The notes beneath the pieces are model-generated. The model had not been told where the DNA came from, searched no databases, and saw only the letters and a program-made list of their open reading frames with translations. Below are positions 62,521 through 64,000 of a stretch of DNA of 64,000 nucleotides, piece after piece. This DNA is from Bacteroidales bacterium UBA6428 (GTDB lineage Bacteria; Bacteroidota; Bacteroidia; Bacteroidales; UBA932). Where the stretch lies: contig DJOW01000017.1 in assembly GCA_002437305.1 (NCBI GenBank), forward strand, positions 100,348-164,347, read 5' to 3'. The stretch's first letter is position 1. Every line of letters starts with the position of its first letter. The translations under genes were made by a program, and so were the position numbers.

Positions 62521-62683
62521 TGTTATATTCTCCAGTCTCGTGACCGTTCCCCGACAGGTACGGAGGGACGGGTCCTCATGTCCTTTCAGCCGCTTCAATC
62601 ACGTTCCATGTTCAGACCTACAGAGAAGACGCACGAGTGAACAGTGCCCTCAAGCCCTTTCGATTGATTGGTTCCGGGTTCAG

Positions 62684-63793
62684 CTACTTTGGGATATAGG
62701 AGTGAAGCACACGGTCAACTATCCTCAATGGAAATCCGTAACGGCTTAAAAGGACCTCTCTCAGCCTTACTATCTGATTGAAACTCAGCTTACAGAGCAT
62801 ATCCTCAGCCATCGAGCAAATCGTTTTGCGCATTTCTTTCAGACAATAACCCGTGTTTCTGACAGGGGCAAGTTCCGATTCGTCTAAACAAGCGATAGTA
62901 CCAGGAAACAGACTCGGGCATATTCTTGCTACAGCGCTACGGACCTCCCGGTCGTTATCAGGATAGCGGACGGCCTCACCTTGGTTGGCGTTCAGATCCG
63001 CCTTGTTCACCAGATAGGAAAGTGAACCGATCGTTTTGACAGCAGATTCCAAACGATCAGAGGAAATGAAAGAATCGAATGTCACCATCCCGTTGGCAAA
63101 GAGTTTCCAGGAATCCGGAACCAGGCGATTGGTACCAAGGACTTTCGATTTCCGCCATAGAGGAATGTCAATAATTCTTGGACGCATAACTGAGGAATGG
63201 CCATCTTTGTCGAAATATTCAAGAATGGAACTCCACGGATATGAGAAAGGGTTGTTTGTCTCCCGATGCTTGCGAGGATTGTTAAGAATATATCCGATGA
63301 CATTCTTGAGATATTCTTCTGAATCCACCTTTTCAACCTTGACACGCACTCTGCACATAACCTTCGAGGTTCCGAAGCGATGCGAATAATACATACTTAT
63401 TGTTCTCTTGAACCTTTCCGCGCATCGGACCACATCAGACCTGCGTCCCCAAGCCAATGAATGGAAATGTGTTGAGACGAGCACGAGAATCACGACCTCG
63501 ACTTCTTCGCCAAACAATTTGAATGCAGTCGCGAATTTATTCACTCCCACAATGAAGGCATTGTCGTCAGGGAACAAATCCACGCCTTCCAGCCCCTGTG
63601 AGCAGATGTGGAACCACCCTGGTTCCTCTTTGCCTTCCTGCCGTACTCTCTTTTCATTCACCAGCACGGTCTCTTGCACCCTACACCGTTCTTCCGCTCG
63701 CCTTTCAGCTTGCGTCTTTGCCTGTTCATTCTCTTTCCTTTGACCTTGGCCGACCTTTCTGCCGCCCGAATCTTTCGCCTCAACCATAAACAC
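62684..63793 (-). CDS. REP-associated (RAYT/Y1) transposase-like protein
   Basis: 369 residues. The HUH motif is HFH in VLVSTHFHSLAWG. The catalytic Tyr helix is probably RFKRTISMYYSHRFG, followed by EEYLKNVIGYILNNPRKHRE and the diagnostic PFSYPWSSILEYF. The ~60 residues before GWFHICSQGLEGVDLFPDDN are highly charged, so the true start may be internal. RAYTs are single-copy transposases that mobilise REP hairpins. The C-terminal ~130 residues include a helix-turn-helix-like end (LSFNQIVRLREVLLSRYGFP). Confidence 0.75.
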   Translation of the reverse strand: MFMVEAKDSGGRKVGQGQRKENEQAKTQAERRAEERCRVQETVLVNEKRVRQEGKEEPGWFHICSQGLEGVDLFPDDNAFIVGVNKFATAFKLFGEEVEVVILVLVSTHFHSLAWGRRSDVVRCAERFKRTISMYYSHRFGTSKVMCRVRVKVEKVDSEEYLKNVIGYILNNPRKHRETNNPFSYPWSSILEYFDKDGHSSVMRPRIIDIPLWRKSKVLGTNRLVPDSWKLFANGMVTFDSFISSDRLESAVKTIGSLSYLVNKADLNANQGEAVRYPDNDREVRSAVARICPSLFPGTIACLDESELAPVRNTGYCLKEMRKTICSMAEDMLCKLSFNQIVRLREVLLSRYGFPLRIVDRVLHSYIPK

Positions 63794-64000
63794 CTCATTT
63801 AGTTTAAGTTAACATTTAGAGTCTATATTTATATCAAAATCCTTTCTTTGTTACACCACAAGTTATGACAATTTAATCGCATTCCCTAAACTTTCCGCAG
63901 ATAAATCACACCTAGAATCGTAATTCGTTATCCAACAGCCATTTCAAATTCCAGATGTGAAGGGTTCCGCACACCTGCGAGGGCGAGGTGGACACACAGA
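63794..64000. other. AT-rich sequence upstream of the RAYT gene
   Basis: 207 nt to the window end. No gene or strong promoter seen. Confidence 0.4.

Larger units (their letters stand above)
62021..62683. other. Intergenic region with repeats and terminators
   Basis: 663 nt without a supported gene. Holds a terminator (62063-62100), two TAnnTTTG-like boxes on the minus strand (62302-62295 and 62240-62233), two 34-bp direct repeats, a plus-strand TATATTTG (62479-62486) and a second hairpin terminator. Confidence 0.6.

Noticed and set aside
62230..62640. Open frame of 136 codons over the 34-bp repeats
   Set aside because: It is made of repeats, a promoter-like box and a terminator, and shows no protein family.
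1..64000. tRNA genes
   Set aside because: No stretch has the T-loop GTTCRANTC with a matching acceptor stem; the few similar words are inside coding genes.

Overview
The window looks like chromosomal DNA of a Bacteroidales bacterium (Bacteroidota), about half GC. Three things point there: promoters of the TAnnTTTG -7 type (usually TATCTTTG or TATATTTG); Bacteroidota-restricted families (DUF2723, DUF4271, DUF4293, DUF4861, FISUMP lipoproteins, type III glutamine synthetase); and a BtuB/BtuG-type vitamin B12 locus. The content would suit a gut or rumen relative of Rikenellaceae, but I cannot fix the genus. I see no tRNA or rRNA.

Layout. 1-6.5 kb: a truncated DUF2723 membrane protein, then divergently SUI1, DUF4271, hemD, rnpA and yidD, a nucleoside phosphorylase and a membrane LytTR regulator. 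6.6-11.1 kb: fatty-acid cluster fabH-fabK-fabF-fabZ with an RluA-type synthase, closed by a terminator. 11.1-17.9 kb (minus): an AraC regulator and the operon SPOR lipoprotein, M28-like/TonB protein (apparent pseudoenzyme), leuS, YitT. 18-25.3 kb: a biotin-dependent carboxyltransferase, a uracil-DNA-glycosylase-like gene whose N-terminus is built from palindromic repeats, lipoate ligase, a small esterase, a HAD phosphatase and an OPA-type transporter.

25.3-30.4 kb is the accessory part: a DUF4143 ATPase fragment, an intact ATPase, a ParD/ParE-type toxin-antitoxin pair, a short HExxH ORF, a promoter-terminator micro-transcript, several palindromic repeat families, and two copies of a ~175-bp three-hairpin element whose stems differ in sequence but keep their pairing.

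30.4-37 kb (minus): a 2-oxoacid dehydrogenase operon (E2, E3, fused E1 alpha-beta, Zn alcohol dehydrogenase), which fits the lipoate ligase at 21-22 kb. 37-46 kb: split transketolase, radC, upp, rpoN with two envelope proteins, miaB, cardiolipin synthase. 46-50 kb: uronate/pectin genes kduD, DUF4861, GH105, kduI. 50-54.3 kb: type III glutamine synthetase glnN and a GDPD-HAD fusion. 54.3-62 kb: cobalamin riboswitch, btuB, a BtuG-like propeller lipoprotein and three more surface lipoproteins. 62.7-63.8 kb: a REP-associated (RAYT/Y1-type) transposase.

The most striking find is upstream of glnN: a 35-codon leader ORF with nine CAG (Gln) codons, a 7-nt segment at its end able to pair with the 5' arm of a downstream U-tailed terminator, and an upstream TATCTTTG box. 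This is the layout of ribosome-mediated attenuation, here apparently sensing glutamine. A second genome-scale signal is the word CATATTCA/TGAATATG, far more frequent than base composition predicts, in both orientations and mostly inside genes.
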